From: Erysipelotrichaceae bacterium
Lineage (GTDB): Bacteria > Bacillota_I > Bacilli_A > Erysipelotrichales > Erysipelotrichaceae
Assembly (NCBI GenBank): GCA_012523895.1
Contig: JAAYSZ010000025.1
Span: forward strand, 20,921-84,920
Direction: 5' to 3'
Length of the DNA: 64,000 nt
How positions within the stretch are numbered: the first letter of the stretch is position 1; every line of letters begins with the position of its first letter. This document shows, in pieces, positions 28,345 through 37,629 of this stretch. The notes below the pieces were generated by a model. It did not search any database. It was not told the DNA's origin and saw nothing but the letters and a program-made list of their open reading frames with translations. Both the position numbers and the translations under genes were made by a program.

Positions 28345-29656
28345 CTATTTGATTTTAAGCGCAATAATATCAATTATAGGTATTAATTTATCATTTCTTT
28401 TCCTTCTTATTAATAGATTAATAATGATTAAAAGAGAATATCTCTTTCTTATGTTTAAAAACATAATAATGATTGTTTATCATTTATTAATTATAATGTT
28501 GTCATTTGAAATATTATTTGATAATAAGTTATTTGATAAAAGTTATATATATATTATTTTATATATTGTTTTAATAACTGAATTTTTATATAAATTTAAA
28601 TTATCAAAAAGTATAAGTATTTTAATTATGTTTTTAGTATTTATTTTGATAGATGATTATATAATAAAGTTTTTGTTTATAAATAAATGTATATTTTTAT
28701 ATGAATTATATGAAATGTATAAATTAGTTAAAAACAAAAAAATATTTATTTCTAGAAATACTATAAAAGAAGCATTTGATTCATTGGAGGATGGAATTTT
28801 ATTTGTAAATAAAAATATGGAACCTTTATTAATGAATAATAAAATGTTAGAAATAATTGAAGAATTTGAAATATGTTATGGATTAGGTGACACAAAACTT
28901 ATTAAAAAAATAAACGATAATATTAAGGACTCTCTTATTAAATCTGATAATAAAACATATTTAGTTAATTTAACTGATAGTACAGAGAAATATAAAGGAT
29001 TGTATTATCAATTTATAGATGTAAGTAATTATTTTGATTTGTTAGAACAATTAGAAATCAAAAACAGAGTTTTAATGGAGAAGCAAATAGATTTAAAAAA
29101 AGGTTTAATTAACATTGAAGAGACTGTTACTAATAATGAAGTTTTAAAACTAAGACTTAAGATACATGATGTTATTGGACAAAGACTTTCAATTATACAT
29201 ACTTATATAGAAAACAATTATTTAAATGCAACAAACATTAATGAATTAAAAGATGTTTTAAAAAATATAAGAGAAGATTTAGTCTATGAAGTTTATGATA
29301 TTGATGAAATGTTTAACAGATTGAAATTAACTTATGAATTAGTTAATACTAAGTTACATCTTAAAGGAAAGTTTCCAGAAGATAAAAAAATCTCTAATAT
29401 ATTTATAAATATTATTAGAGAAGCAAGTACAAATGCAATAAGACATTCTGGAGCAAAAAATGTATATATATCTATTAAAGAAGATAATGGTAGTATATAT
29501 TTAAATATTGAAAATGATGGAGAAATAAATGAAAATGAAATTATTGAAGGTGATGGAATATTAGGTATGAAAAGAGCAATAAAGCCTTATTTAGGAACTT
29601 TAGTTATTAATACAAAACCTAGATTTAATATAAATATAGAAGTAAAAAAGATCTAA
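28337..29656 (+). CDS. Sensor histidine kinase, NarL-partner type
   Basis: 439 residues. Six or so membrane segments (about 5-130) are followed by a PAS-like region (about 145-230), a coiled coil and a kinase core. The phosphorylation site is His in LKIHDVIGQRLSI (near 276), as in HisKA_3 kinases, and the ATP-binding domain carries the N box REASTNAIRHSGA and G box GDGILGMK. It should autophosphorylate and pass phosphate to a LuxR-type regulator, most likely the convergent one. It overlaps the frameshifted sensor by 8 bases, so the two are cotranscribed and probably work as a pair. Confidence 0.85.
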   Translation: MDNYLILSAIISIIGINLSFLFLLINRLIMIKREYLFLMFKNIIMIVYHLLIIMLSFEILFDNKLFDKSYIYIILYIVLITEFLYKFKLSKSISILIMFLVFILIDDYIIKFLFINKCIFLYELYEMYKLVKNKKIFISRNTIKEAFDSLEDGILFVNKNMEPLLMNNKMLEIIEEFEICYGLGDTKLIKKINDNIKDSLIKSDNKTYLVNLTDSTEKYKGLYYQFIDVSNYFDLLEQLEIKNRVLMEKQIDLKKGLINIEETVTNNEVLKLRLKIHDVIGQRLSIIHTYIENNYLNATNINELKDVLKNIREDLVYEVYDIDEMFNRLKLTYELVNTKLHLKGKFPEDKKISNIFINIIREASTNAIRHSGAKNVYISIKEDNGSIYLNIENDGEINENEIIEGDGILGMKRAIKPYLGTLVINTKPRFNINIEVKKI

Positions 29657-29669
29657 GTGTTAGATCTTT
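29647..29669. terminator. Bidirectional terminator shared by kinase and response regulator
   Basis: AAAGATCTAA (29647-29656) pairs perfectly with TTAGATCTTT (29660-29669) around GTG. The stop codon of each converging gene lies inside the stem. Confidence 0.8.
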
Positions 29670-30274
29670 GAATTAATATAGCCATGTGATAGTGCAAATA
29701 TTGCAAGTTTAGAGATTGAATCATATCCGGTTTTTTGTAATATTGTACTGATATAAGCTTTTATTGTACCTTCACTAAAATATAATTCTTGTGCTATTTC
29801 CTTTCTTGATTTAGCTTCACAAATTAGTCTTAATATTTCTAATTCCTTTGGTGTTAATTCTGCATTATTTGGAAGTTTAGGAAGAGAACTTGTTGGATAT
29901 ATACTGTATCCATCTATAGTATTTTTAATACAAGAAACCAAACTGTTTAAGCTAATATTTTTATAAATAAAACTATCAGCTTTTGCTTCTTTTGCTCGAT
30001 CTATAAAAGTAATTTCTGGCATTGCTGTCATAATGACTACTCTTATGTGAGGAAGTTCTTTTTTTATTGCTTTTGTAGCTTCTAAACCACTTGAATTATT
30101 TTCTGTGCAAATGTCCATTAGTACCAAGTCAGGTTTTAACTTATGACATGTATGTAGGGCAATATCAGAATTACTTATACCACCAACAACTTCAAATTCA
30201 TCAAAAGTTCTTAAATTAGCGCATAAAGCATCTCGTAATATTGTTTGATCTTCGACAATTAAAATTCTTATCAT
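29660..30274 (-). CDS. LuxR/NarL-family response regulator
   Basis: 204 residues. A receiver domain (1-120) with the acidic pocket VEDQ, phosphoacceptor Asp in LVLMDI (near 54) and the conserved Lys in SFIYKNIS, followed by a LuxR-type helix-turn-helix (LTPKELEILRLICEAKSRKEIAQ, about 140-200). It binds DNA when phosphorylated. I start it at 30274 because GGGAG lies just before that ATG and MIRILIVEDQ is the receiver N-terminus; an upstream ATG at 30307 adds 11 residues across the ribosome site. The convergent kinase is its likely partner, the SPFH operon next door a possible target. Confidence 0.9.
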   Translation of the reverse strand: MIRILIVEDQTILRDALCANLRTFDEFEVVGGISNSDIALHTCHKLKPDLVLMDICTENNSSGLEATKAIKKELPHIRVVIMTAMPEITFIDRAKEAKADSFIYKNISLNSLVSCIKNTIDGYSIYPTSSLPKLPNNAELTPKELEILRLICEAKSRKEIAQELYFSEGTIKAYISTILQKTGYDSISKLAIFALSHGYINSKI

Positions 30275-30411
30275 GTATTCTCCCTTCGGGTAATTATTAC
30301 TTATCATTTATAGACTTTAGGTAATTGATTATTTATTATTTTTAAAACATAATTTGATTAGATATATATATTATTGCATATTATTTATTTAAATTCTAGG
30401 AGGTGTAATAT

Positions 30412-31605
30412 ATGGGATTAATTAAAGCAGCAATAGGCGCAGTAACAGGAACAATGGCAGATGCATGGAAGGAATACTTTTATTGTGATGCTATCGATGG
30501 TGATACTTTAATTGTAAAAGGTATGAAGAGGGTAAATGGTAAAAGATCCTCAAACATTCATGGAAATGAAAATGTTATTACAAATGGTTCAAAGATTACG
30601 GTAAATGAAGGGCAATGTTTATTAATTGTTGATAATGGGAAAATTGTAGATATTGCAGCTGAAGCAGGTGACTACATTTATGATGCTTCTATGGCACCAA
30701 GTATATTTGATGGTGGATTAGGTGATGCAATTAAAAACACTTTTAATGAAGCATGGAACAGATTTGAATATGGTGGAGATGTTTCTAGGGACAACAGAAT
30801 TTATTATGTAAATACTAAAGAAATAGTTGGTAATAAATATGGAACTCCTAATGCAGTACCATTTAGAGTAATTGATACTAATATTGGACTAGATGTTGAT
30901 ATCTCTATAAGATGTTTTGGTGAATATTCTTATAAGATTACAAACCCAATTTTATTCTATAAAAATGTTAGTGGAAATGTTACTCAAGATTACAAGAGAT
31001 ATGAAATAGATAGTCAATTAAAGACAGAGTTGATGACTGCTTTGCAACCAGCATTTGCAAAAATATCAGCAATGGGTATTAGATATAGTCAATTACCAGG
31101 TCATACTACTGAAATTGCAAAAGCATTAAATGAAGAGTTATCTTCAAAATGGGCAGAAACTAGAGGGATAGAAATTGCTTCGTTTGGAGTTTCTAGTGTT
31201 TCAGCTTCTGAAGAAGATGAAAAAATGCTTAAACAATTACAAAGTACTGCAGTTAATAGAGATCCAAGAATGGCTGCAGCTAGCTTAGTAGGAGCACAAG
31301 CTCAAGCAATGAGAGATGCAGCAAATAATCCATCTGGTGCATTTACTGGCTTTATGGGTATGAATATGGCTAATATGAGTGGAGGATTTGATGCTCAATC
31401 TTTATATGGACAATCAGCTCCTCAACAACCTCAACAACAACCTCAACAAGCAAGTAATACTTGGAAATGTGAATGTGGAAATGAAAACACAGGAAATTTC
31501 TGTTCAAACTGTGGGAAACCAAAACCATCGCCAAATTGGCAATGCGAATGTGGAAATGTAAATACAGGAAAATTTTGCAGTAATTGTGGAAAACCTAGAG
31601 GATAG
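30412..31605 (+). CDS. SPFH-domain protein with two C-terminal zinc ribbons (YdjI-like)
   Basis: 397 residues. The N-terminal 270 residues match the SPFH/virion-core-protein family (YdjI type), beginning LIKAAIGAVTGTMADAWKEY, then VNEGQCLLIVDNGKI and FRVIDTNIGLDVDISIRCFG. A helical stretch and a Gln/Pro-rich linker follow. The C-terminus has two four-Cys ribbons in tandem, CECGN..CSNCGK twice (about 350-395). No membrane segment is seen. In Bacillus, YdjI with YdjG and YdjH helps recruit PspA to the membrane; no PspA gene is in this window. AGGAGGTG precedes the ATG. Next gene is 12 bases away. Confidence 0.85.
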   Translation: MGLIKAAIGAVTGTMADAWKEYFYCDAIDGDTLIVKGMKRVNGKRSSNIHGNENVITNGSKITVNEGQCLLIVDNGKIVDIAAEAGDYIYDASMAPSIFDGGLGDAIKNTFNEAWNRFEYGGDVSRDNRIYYVNTKEIVGNKYGTPNAVPFRVIDTNIGLDVDISIRCFGEYSYKITNPILFYKNVSGNVTQDYKRYEIDSQLKTELMTALQPAFAKISAMGIRYSQLPGHTTEIAKALNEELSSKWAETRGIEIASFGVSSVSASEEDEKMLKQLQSTAVNRDPRMAAASLVGAQAQAMRDAANNPSGAFTGFMGMNMANMSGGFDAQSLYGQSAPQQPQQQPQQASNTWKCECGNENTGNFCSNCGKPKPSPNWQCECGNVNTGKFCSNCGKPRG

Positions 31606-31617
31606 GAGGAATTTGTT

Positions 31618-32703
31618 ATGAGCGAATTTCAAGAAGTAATTGCAGCTACAAAAAAAGAAACAGATAAAAAATGTCCTAATTGTGGAGGGGTAATGAATTT
31701 TGATCCTTCTAATGGTAATATGACATGCCCTTATTGTGATTATTCTGAAGAGGTTATTGATGATTCTTCACCAGCAGTGGAAATTGATATGAAAGAAGCT
31801 GAAGATAAAGGAAATCATGATTGGGGAGTAGCAACAAAAACAGTAAATTGTAAAAATTGTGGTGCTCAAAGCATATATGATGCATTAGAAATTGCTAGTG
31901 TTTGTCCATATTGTGGAAGTAATCATGTTATGGAGGAAAAGGGCGTTAAAACACTAGCACCTGATGGTGTTGTTACATTTGAAGTGACTGCACAACAAGC
32001 AGGAGATATGTTTTCTAGTTGGCTAAATAAAAAATGGTTTTGTCCAACACCTGCAAAACAATCAGCTAAACCTGAAAGGTTTAAGGGAGTTTATATTCCT
32101 AACTGGGTTTTTGATGCAAATTCTAGAAGTTTCTATACTGCTCAAGCAGGAGTAAGTAAAACTAGAAAAAAAGCAGATGGTAAAACAGAAACTTATATTC
32201 AATATCATGGTGTTAGAGGTTCTCATAGAAAAGAATTTGATGATTTTATACAAATAGGTTCAAATAGATATGATAAAAATACTTTAAGAGCAATTGAGCC
32301 ATTTGATACCGCAAATAATAAAGCATATAAACCAGAGTATATTGCAGGTTTTTCTGCGGAAAGATATTCAATTGGGTTAAATGATGCATGGGAAGAAGCT
32401 AGAAGAAGGATGGAAAATGTAATTGATGATGAAATTACATCAAAAATTAGAACTAAAGAAAATGCATCAACTGTTAAAGATTTAAATGTAAAGACAACAT
32501 TTTCAGATGTTAAATTTAAATATCTATTGTTACCAATTTGGATTTCTTCATTTGTATTTAATGGTAAAACATATGAGTTTATGGTTAATGGTCAAACTGG
32601 TAAAGTAAGTGGATATACACCTGTAGATAAGGTGAAAGTAGCAATTGTAGTAGTTGTAGTAATTGTAATTATTGCGATAATTGTTTACTTTATGAATAGA
32701 TGA
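31618..32703 (+). CDS. Zinc-ribbon membrane-anchored protein (YdjG-like)
   Basis: 361 residues. Two N-terminal zinc modules, KCPNCGGVMNF..CPYCDYS (about 19-42) and CKNCGAQSIYD..CPYCGSN (about 76-100), are followed by a soluble domain containing FKGVYIPNWVFDA and a single C-terminal membrane helix (about 339-356), leaving the bulk in the cytoplasm. It resembles the YdjG-type partner of the SPFH protein and probably anchors it. AGGAGG lies before the ATG. Its stop overlaps the next gene by 4 bases. Assignment relies on architecture and gene order. Confidence 0.75.
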   Translation: MSEFQEVIAATKKETDKKCPNCGGVMNFDPSNGNMTCPYCDYSEEVIDDSSPAVEIDMKEAEDKGNHDWGVATKTVNCKNCGAQSIYDALEIASVCPYCGSNHVMEEKGVKTLAPDGVVTFEVTAQQAGDMFSSWLNKKWFCPTPAKQSAKPERFKGVYIPNWVFDANSRSFYTAQAGVSKTRKKADGKTETYIQYHGVRGSHRKEFDDFIQIGSNRYDKNTLRAIEPFDTANNKAYKPEYIAGFSAERYSIGLNDAWEEARRRMENVIDDEITSKIRTKENASTVKDLNVKTTFSDVKFKYLLLPIWISSFVFNGKTYEFMVNGQTGKVSGYTPVDKVKVAIVVVVVIVIIAIIVYFMNR

Positions 32704-33671
32704 TGAAAAAAATAATATTAATTTTCTTATTATTACTTACTGCTTGCAGTAGTGGGCCAAAAACGATAATAGAAGAACCAATTGAACAAACACCTGAAGT
32801 AGAGGAAGTTGAAGTTGTAGAAGAAACTATGGTTGTTGATTTTTTGGGATATGGAGCAAACTATCATGTTAAAAGAGACAAATACTTATTTGAAACAGGA
32901 TTTGAATATATTAATGAATATTATTTAAATGGAGATGAAGCTTATTTAATAATTCCTGTTGATGGTCAAAAATTATTGATTGAAGAAATTGTATATGATG
33001 ATAATTTTAATGAATCGTATGAAGAATTTATTGTAATTGATGATGGAGAACCATTTATATTAATATGTAATGAAAGTGATATTAGACCTAATGCAAGAAT
33101 TACAGTTAATGATTCGTATAGTTTTGTTTTACAGGTTAGTTTAATGGATGGAAAGTTAGAACAACCTAAAAACACTGTGCCATATCCATGGAAAGAAAAT
33201 GATATAGATGAATCCATAGAAGTAATTAATACTATAGTGCAATCTACATTTGATGTACTTAATAGTCCTTATTCATTAAATATGGAAGAAGCTGTTGAGT
33301 TAATTACACTTGTCTCAATGTATTTAGATCCAGCTATTGTTGGTGGTGAAATTGAAGTAATTGATTATGTAACGTATAAAATTCCTATAGAAGTTATAGA
33401 AGAGTGGACTATTATATTATTTAATGATTATACAGGTGAATTGCCTTATGAATTTAATTCTGATATTTATGAAACTGATTATATTACTTTAACTAGATTA
33501 AATAATTATGAATTATTGGCTGTAGAAAAAGATGGGGAGTTTGTAGATTTATTGTATAGTCAAAAAGATATAGAAACAGGATATGAAGATACATTTAAAG
33601 TAATTTTGATTAAAAGTGATACCTCAATGATTGGTTATCGAATATTTGATGTAATAAAAAGTGTGGGTTAA
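32700..33671 (+). CDS. Lipoprotein of unknown function, third gene of SPFH operon
   Basis: 323 residues. The signal peptide ends in lipobox LTACSSG (Cys about 16), then an acidic linker rich in E, V and P, and a beta-rich extracellular body with no motif I recognise. The start ATGA overlaps the stop of the zinc-ribbon gene, so it is translated with it; ATG 32703 is an equally possible start. Its coupling to the SPFH and zinc-ribbon genes suggests an outside partner or sensor of that membrane complex, but this is inference only. A terminator follows. Confidence 0.7.
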   Translation: MMKKIILIFLLLLTACSSGPKTIIEEPIEQTPEVEEVEVVEETMVVDFLGYGANYHVKRDKYLFETGFEYINEYYLNGDEAYLIIPVDGQKLLIEEIVYDDNFNESYEEFIVIDDGEPFILICNESDIRPNARITVNDSYSFVLQVSLMDGKLEQPKNTVPYPWKENDIDESIEVINTIVQSTFDVLNSPYSLNMEEAVELITLVSMYLDPAIVGGEIEVIDYVTYKIPIEVIEEWTIILFNDYTGELPYEFNSDIYETDYITLTRLNNYELLAVEKDGEFVDLLYSQKDIETGYEDTFKVILIKSDTSMIGYRIFDVIKSVG

Positions 33672-33676
33672 TTAAT

Positions 33677-33708
33677 AAAAGATGTAGCTTAACTAAGTTA
33701 CATCTTTT
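33677..33708 (+). terminator. Terminator of the SPFH operon
   Basis: AAAAGATGTAGCTT (33677-33690) pairs with AAGTTACATCTTTT (33695-33708), one G-T pair, loop AACT. The rest of the gap to 33880 is plain AT-rich sequence with no gene visible. Confidence 0.75.
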
Positions 33709-33880
33709 AACATTTATTCGATACTATCTAACCTAACCAAATTACATATTCTAAATTATATTATGTAGTAATGAATATTAATTTTGAGAATAAGTTAAGT
33801 AAAATTTATATACCAGCACTAATAGTTTATGATGAAAATATAAAACTAATAATAATCTGAAAAAATAAATTATACACCAT

Positions 33881-33915
33881 AAAAAAGCTCGCTATATAAT
33901 ATAGCGAGTACTTTT
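33881..33915 (-). terminator. Terminator of rpsD
   Basis: On the minus strand CTCGCTATA pairs with TATAGCGAG (33888-33896 with 33900-33908), followed by a run of T residues opposite 33881-33886. Confidence 0.85.
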
Positions 33916-33918
33916 TTA

Positions 33919-34521
33919 TTATCTTGAGTAAAACTCTACAACTAATGGTTCGTTTATTTCTTGGTTTAATTCACTTCTTTCAGGATAGCGAATATAAGTA
34001 CCTTTTTTATTTTCTTTATCAACTTCTACAAATGCAACTGTATTTAAAGTAGCTTCTAAAGCATCAGCAATGCTTGCCATGTTTTTACTTCTTTCTTTAA
34101 CTTCAATTGTAGAACCAGGTTTAACAATGATACTAGGAATATCAACTTTTTTACCATTTAATAAAATATGTCCATGATTAACTAGTTGACGAGCTGCTCT
34201 TCTTGTTCTAGCAAAACCTAGTCTATAAACTAAATTGTCTAGTCTTGATTCTAGCAGAGTTAAGAAGTCTTCACCTACTACTCCACCCATTTTTTCAGCT
34301 TTTTTGTATGTGTTATAGAATTGTCTTTCATTTAAACCATACATATGTCTAATTCTTTGTTTTTCTCTTAATTGAGTTCCGTATCCACTTAATTTGATAC
34401 GTCTTGTAGGCCCGTGTTGTCCAGGGGCATATTGTCTTTTCTTTAATTCTTCACCAGTTTCTAAGATTGAAAAGCTTAGACGTCTTGATACTTTCCAAAC
34501 TGGTCCTGTATATCTTGCCAT
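33919..34521 (-). CDS. rpsD: 30S ribosomal protein S4
   Basis: 200 residues, starting [15 protein letters not shown]. The S4 signature and S4 RNA-binding domain ([33 protein letters not shown], about residues 90-122) are intact. It is a primary 16S binder. No Cys zinc motif, as in many Bacillota S4 proteins. It is a single gene with its own promoter, long structured leader and terminator, fitting feedback control by S4 as in Bacillus. GGAGG precedes the ATG. Confidence 0.97.
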   Translation of the reverse strand: MARYTGPVWKVSRRLSFSILETGEELKKRQYAPGQHGPTRRIKLSGYGTQLREKQRIRHMYGLNERQFYNTYKKAEKMGGVVGEDFLTLLESRLDNLVYRLGFARTRRAARQLVNHGHILLNGKKVDIPSIIVKPGSTIEVKERSKNMASIADALEATLNTVAFVEVDKENKKGTYIRYPERSELNQEINEPLVVEFYSR

Positions 34522-34539
34522 AATTTCCTCCTATATTCT

Positions 34540-34683
34540 AGCAAAACAACAACAGGTACAAATCATCATATAGAGTGTTAACATTTAGATCATTTCGCTT
34601 ATTGCAGCAAGTTACTTTGATCACCACAGCCGCTGGTGTTAACGCTTTTTACATGAACTTTGTATGCTGCCATCATTTGACGC
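34540..34683 (-). ncRNA. Structured leader of rpsD, candidate S4 autoregulatory site
   Basis: The 160-base leader between promoter and gene can form GTTAACA (complement of 34637-34643) paired with TGTTAAC (34577-34583), enclosing a CACCA/TGGTG hairpin and GATCA/TGATC pairing. Such nested pairing before rpsD is expected for an S4 binding leader. I assign it by position and pairing, not by a motif match. Confidence 0.5.
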
Positions 34684-34689
34684 CCTAAA

Positions 34690-34718
34690 ACTATATCAAA
34701 GTAAATAGTAAAAGTCAA
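34690..34718 (-). promoter_or_regulatory. Promoter of rpsD
   Basis: On the minus strand TTGACT (34718-34713) and TATAGT (34695-34690) are separated by 17 bp. The start would be near 34683, giving a leader of about 160 bases. Confidence 0.8.
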
Positions 34719-34778
34719 TTATTCATTAATGTTCAGTTATATGTTAAAATAACATATAGATTTGGAGGCTTTTTTCAT

Positions 34779-36509
34779 ATGAAAAAATTTCTTGATTTTA
34801 TTAGTAAAATAGAGGTAATCATTGCTATTATTGTAATAGTTGTTATATTTGTTATTTGGTTGATACTTAGAAAAGTTCAATCTAATAAATACAAAAAAGT
34901 GCTTGCTGAATTAGAAGTTAGATATAATCAGATAAATAGTATACCATTAGCTTTTAAATTAAATAAGGCAGTTGCTATTGCAAGAGTAGATAATGTATTA
35001 TTACAAAATGTTGCATTATGCAAAGATGATTTTGATTTTGCCACATCTAATTTAAAACAAATTTCTCAAACTCTAGCAGATCTTGAGGATGCTTTACTTA
35101 TTGGAAAACATAAATTTGTTAAAAATGGATTACTTGATTTAGAGAGTAGCATTAAGCTAGGGGAAGAACAAGTAGGAAAATTAAATGCTTTTTTAGATGA
35201 AATATTAGAAAAGGAAACTCAACAAAGAGCTGAAGTTACTGAATTAAAGGATAGATTTAGAGAAATTAAAAATGAAGCAAATGAAAAAAGTCATACATTA
35301 TCTTATTCATGGAGTACTATAGAAAAAAATATTACAAATATAGAAAATATGTTTTCATCATTTGAAGAGTGGATGTATGCTTCTGATTTTGAAAAATCAA
35401 GTTTAGAACTTATAAATATAAAAAGTTCTATAGCTATATTAGAAGAAATTGTAAAAGAACTTCCAGATTTACTACAAGAAGCAACTGGTGTAATACCTCA
35501 TATGATTGATAAAGTTAATGAAAATAGTGCTAGATTAACTGAGAAAAATGTTTATTTAAGTCATTTAAATATTGATGAAAATGTAAGAGTAATAATGAAC
35601 TCTTTAAGAACAGATTTAGATAGTCTTAAAAAAGGTGATGCGACAAATGTTAAAGATCATATTGAAGATTATAAGTCAAGATTGTCTTTAATGTTAGAAT
35701 CATTAAGTAACGAAGAAAAATCTTTTGATGAATTAAGTATGCTTGCAAATAATAGTGGAAAGTTAATATTAGAAGCAACTACAAATTCAAAATATGTAAA
35801 AAAACAATTTGAAAAATCTTCTGTAAGATTTGGTTTAGAAGGTCTTGATGAAGAAATAAAAGAAAATGATATCAAGTTAGAAGAATTAGATATTAAGCAA
35901 AAACAAGTGTTTGAACAAATTGCTAAAAATGAATTACCAGCAACTTCTGTAATAGCTGCTTTGAAAGAATTATACTTTGATATAGAAGCTTGTAACAATT
36001 CATTTATTTCTATGAGACAAAAAATAGATAGTGCAAAGAGTGATGAAGATAGAGCTAAGAAACAACTACTTAAATTACAACTAATAATGAATGAAATGCA
36101 GGTTAAGTTAAGAAAACACAGATTACCTTCAATTTCTTCAAGTTATGAATCTGATTTAATTCAAGGCTATGAATATATTAATAATATTGATAATCTTATA
36201 AAAGAGACACCACTTGCTGTGGAGTTGTTAAATGTAACTTTAAAAGATGGTATTGATTTTATATATAAGTTATACAATAACGTAAACAATATTGTAGGAA
36301 TGGCTATAATGGTAGAAAACACTATAGTTTTTGGTAATAAATATAGATCGACATATCCTGATATAGATTCTGATCTTACAAGAGCTGAATTATGTTTTAG
36401 AAATGGTGAATATACTCAAGCACTAACAATTGCAATTGCTACAATTGATAAGATACATCCAGGAAGTTATGAAAAGTTGGTGAGAAGTAATGGTGCACAT
36501 GCAAGCTAA
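34779..36509 (+). CDS. ezrA: Septation ring regulator EzrA
   Basis: 576 residues, the EzrA length. One N-terminal membrane helix (about 10-30, outside-in) is followed by a long, spectrin-like coiled-coil cytoplasmic region rich in E, K, L and S. EzrA regulates FtsZ ring formation and links division to cell-wall synthesis. TTTGGAGG precedes the ATG. The 3' end overlaps the desulfurase gene by 20 bases; ezrA beside nifS-thiI is a known Bacillus-type order. It is divergent from rpsD. Confidence 0.88.
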   Translation: MKKFLDFISKIEVIIAIIVIVVIFVIWLILRKVQSNKYKKVLAELEVRYNQINSIPLAFKLNKAVAIARVDNVLLQNVALCKDDFDFATSNLKQISQTLADLEDALLIGKHKFVKNGLLDLESSIKLGEEQVGKLNAFLDEILEKETQQRAEVTELKDRFREIKNEANEKSHTLSYSWSTIEKNITNIENMFSSFEEWMYASDFEKSSLELINIKSSIAILEEIVKELPDLLQEATGVIPHMIDKVNENSARLTEKNVYLSHLNIDENVRVIMNSLRTDLDSLKKGDATNVKDHIEDYKSRLSLMLESLSNEEKSFDELSMLANNSGKLILEATTNSKYVKKQFEKSSVRFGLEGLDEEIKENDIKLEELDIKQKQVFEQIAKNELPATSVIAALKELYFDIEACNNSFISMRQKIDSAKSDEDRAKKQLLKLQLIMNEMQVKLRKHRLPSISSSYESDLIQGYEYINNIDNLIKETPLAVELLNVTLKDGIDFIYKLYNNVNNIVGMAIMVENTIVFGNKYRSTYPDIDSDLTRAELCFRNGEYTQALTIAIATIDKIHPGSYEKLVRSNGAHAS

Positions 36510-37629
36510 AGTTTATTTAGATAATGCAAGTACTACGAAAATCAATAAAGAAGTTTTAAGTAGCTATCAAAAGTTGATAGCTACTTATTTTGAAAATAGT
36601 GATGCTTTATATGATTCAGGAGTATTTGTAAAAAATTTACAAGAAAATAGTAGAAATGCTATTGCCTCATATTTTAATGTTGCTGCTAATAGTGTTATTT
36701 TTACTAGTGGAGCTAGTGAAGCAAATAATATGGCTATAAAAGGAGTTGCATTAGCGAGTAAAGATAAGAAACATATAATTACTAGTTCTGTTGAACATGC
36801 AAGTGTATTAAATTCAATTAAACAATTAAAAAATGAATTTAATTATGAAGTTACTATATTAGATGTTGATAGTAATGGAGCAATAAATTTAAATGATTTA
36901 AGAAAAGCCTTAAGAAAAGATACCTGCTTAGTATCTATAATGTATGTAAATAATGAGGTTGGAAGTATTAATCCAATATATGAAATTGCAAATATAGTTA
37001 AGAAAGAATCAAATGCTTATTTGCATATTGATATGGTACAAGCATTAGGAAAGTTAGAAATTATTCTAAAAGATATTGATCTTGCAACATTTTCTGCACA
37101 TAAAATTGAAGGATTAAAAGGAAGTGGATTATTAATAAAAAAACCACATGTAAATATGATTCCTTTAATTAGTGGTGGACAACAAGAGTTTGGTTTAAGG
37201 GGTGGCACTAGTAATGCATTAGTGAATGCTTTATTTTTTAAAACAATGAGATTATATTTAGAAGATAATAAAAAAATATATATTAAAGAATTAAAAGAAT
37301 ATTTATTAGAAAAATTAGCTGAAATTGATGGAATATTAATAAATACACCAAAACATTCTGTCGACAATATAATTAATTTTTCTTATGAAAATATATTTAG
37401 TGAAGTTATGATGAATGCTCTTAATTTAAAAGGTATTTGTGTTTCAGCACAAAGTACATGTTCTAGTAAGTCTGATAATCCTAGTATGGTATTAAAAGCT
37501 ATGGGATTTAGTGATTTACGAAGTAAAACTTGTATTAGAGTAAGTTTATCTAAACATAATACAATTGAAGAGATTGATTATTTTATTTATTCATTAAAGG
37601 AGATTATAAATAAATATGGTAGTTTATGA
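36490..37629 (+). CDS. Cysteine desulfurase, NifS/IscS-like
   Basis: 379 residues, aminotransferase class V fold. The N-terminal YLDNASTTKI, the PLP-contact HVEHASVLNS-like block (SVEHASVL), the cofactor Lys in FSAHKIEGLKGSG and the active-site Cys in SAQSTCSSKS (near 315) are all visible. It removes sulfur from cysteine as a persulfide. Overlap with thiI (14 bases) suggests it supplies ThiI, like Bacillus NifZ, rather than Fe-S assembly; no IscU-like gene is near. ATG 36490 follows GGTGAG; a second in-frame ATG lies at 36499. Confidence 0.93.
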   Translation: MVHMQAKVYLDNASTTKINKEVLSSYQKLIATYFENSDALYDSGVFVKNLQENSRNAIASYFNVAANSVIFTSGASEANNMAIKGVALASKDKKHIITSSVEHASVLNSIKQLKNEFNYEVTILDVDSNGAINLNDLRKALRKDTCLVSIMYVNNEVGSINPIYEIANIVKKESNAYLHIDMVQALGKLEIILKDIDLATFSAHKIEGLKGSGLLIKKPHVNMIPLISGGQQEFGLRGGTSNALVNALFFKTMRLYLEDNKKIYIKELKEYLLEKLAEIDGILINTPKHSVDNIINFSYENIFSEVMMNALNLKGICVSAQSTCSSKSDNPSMVLKAMGFSDLRSKTCIRVSLSKHNTIEEIDYFIYSLKEIINKYGSL

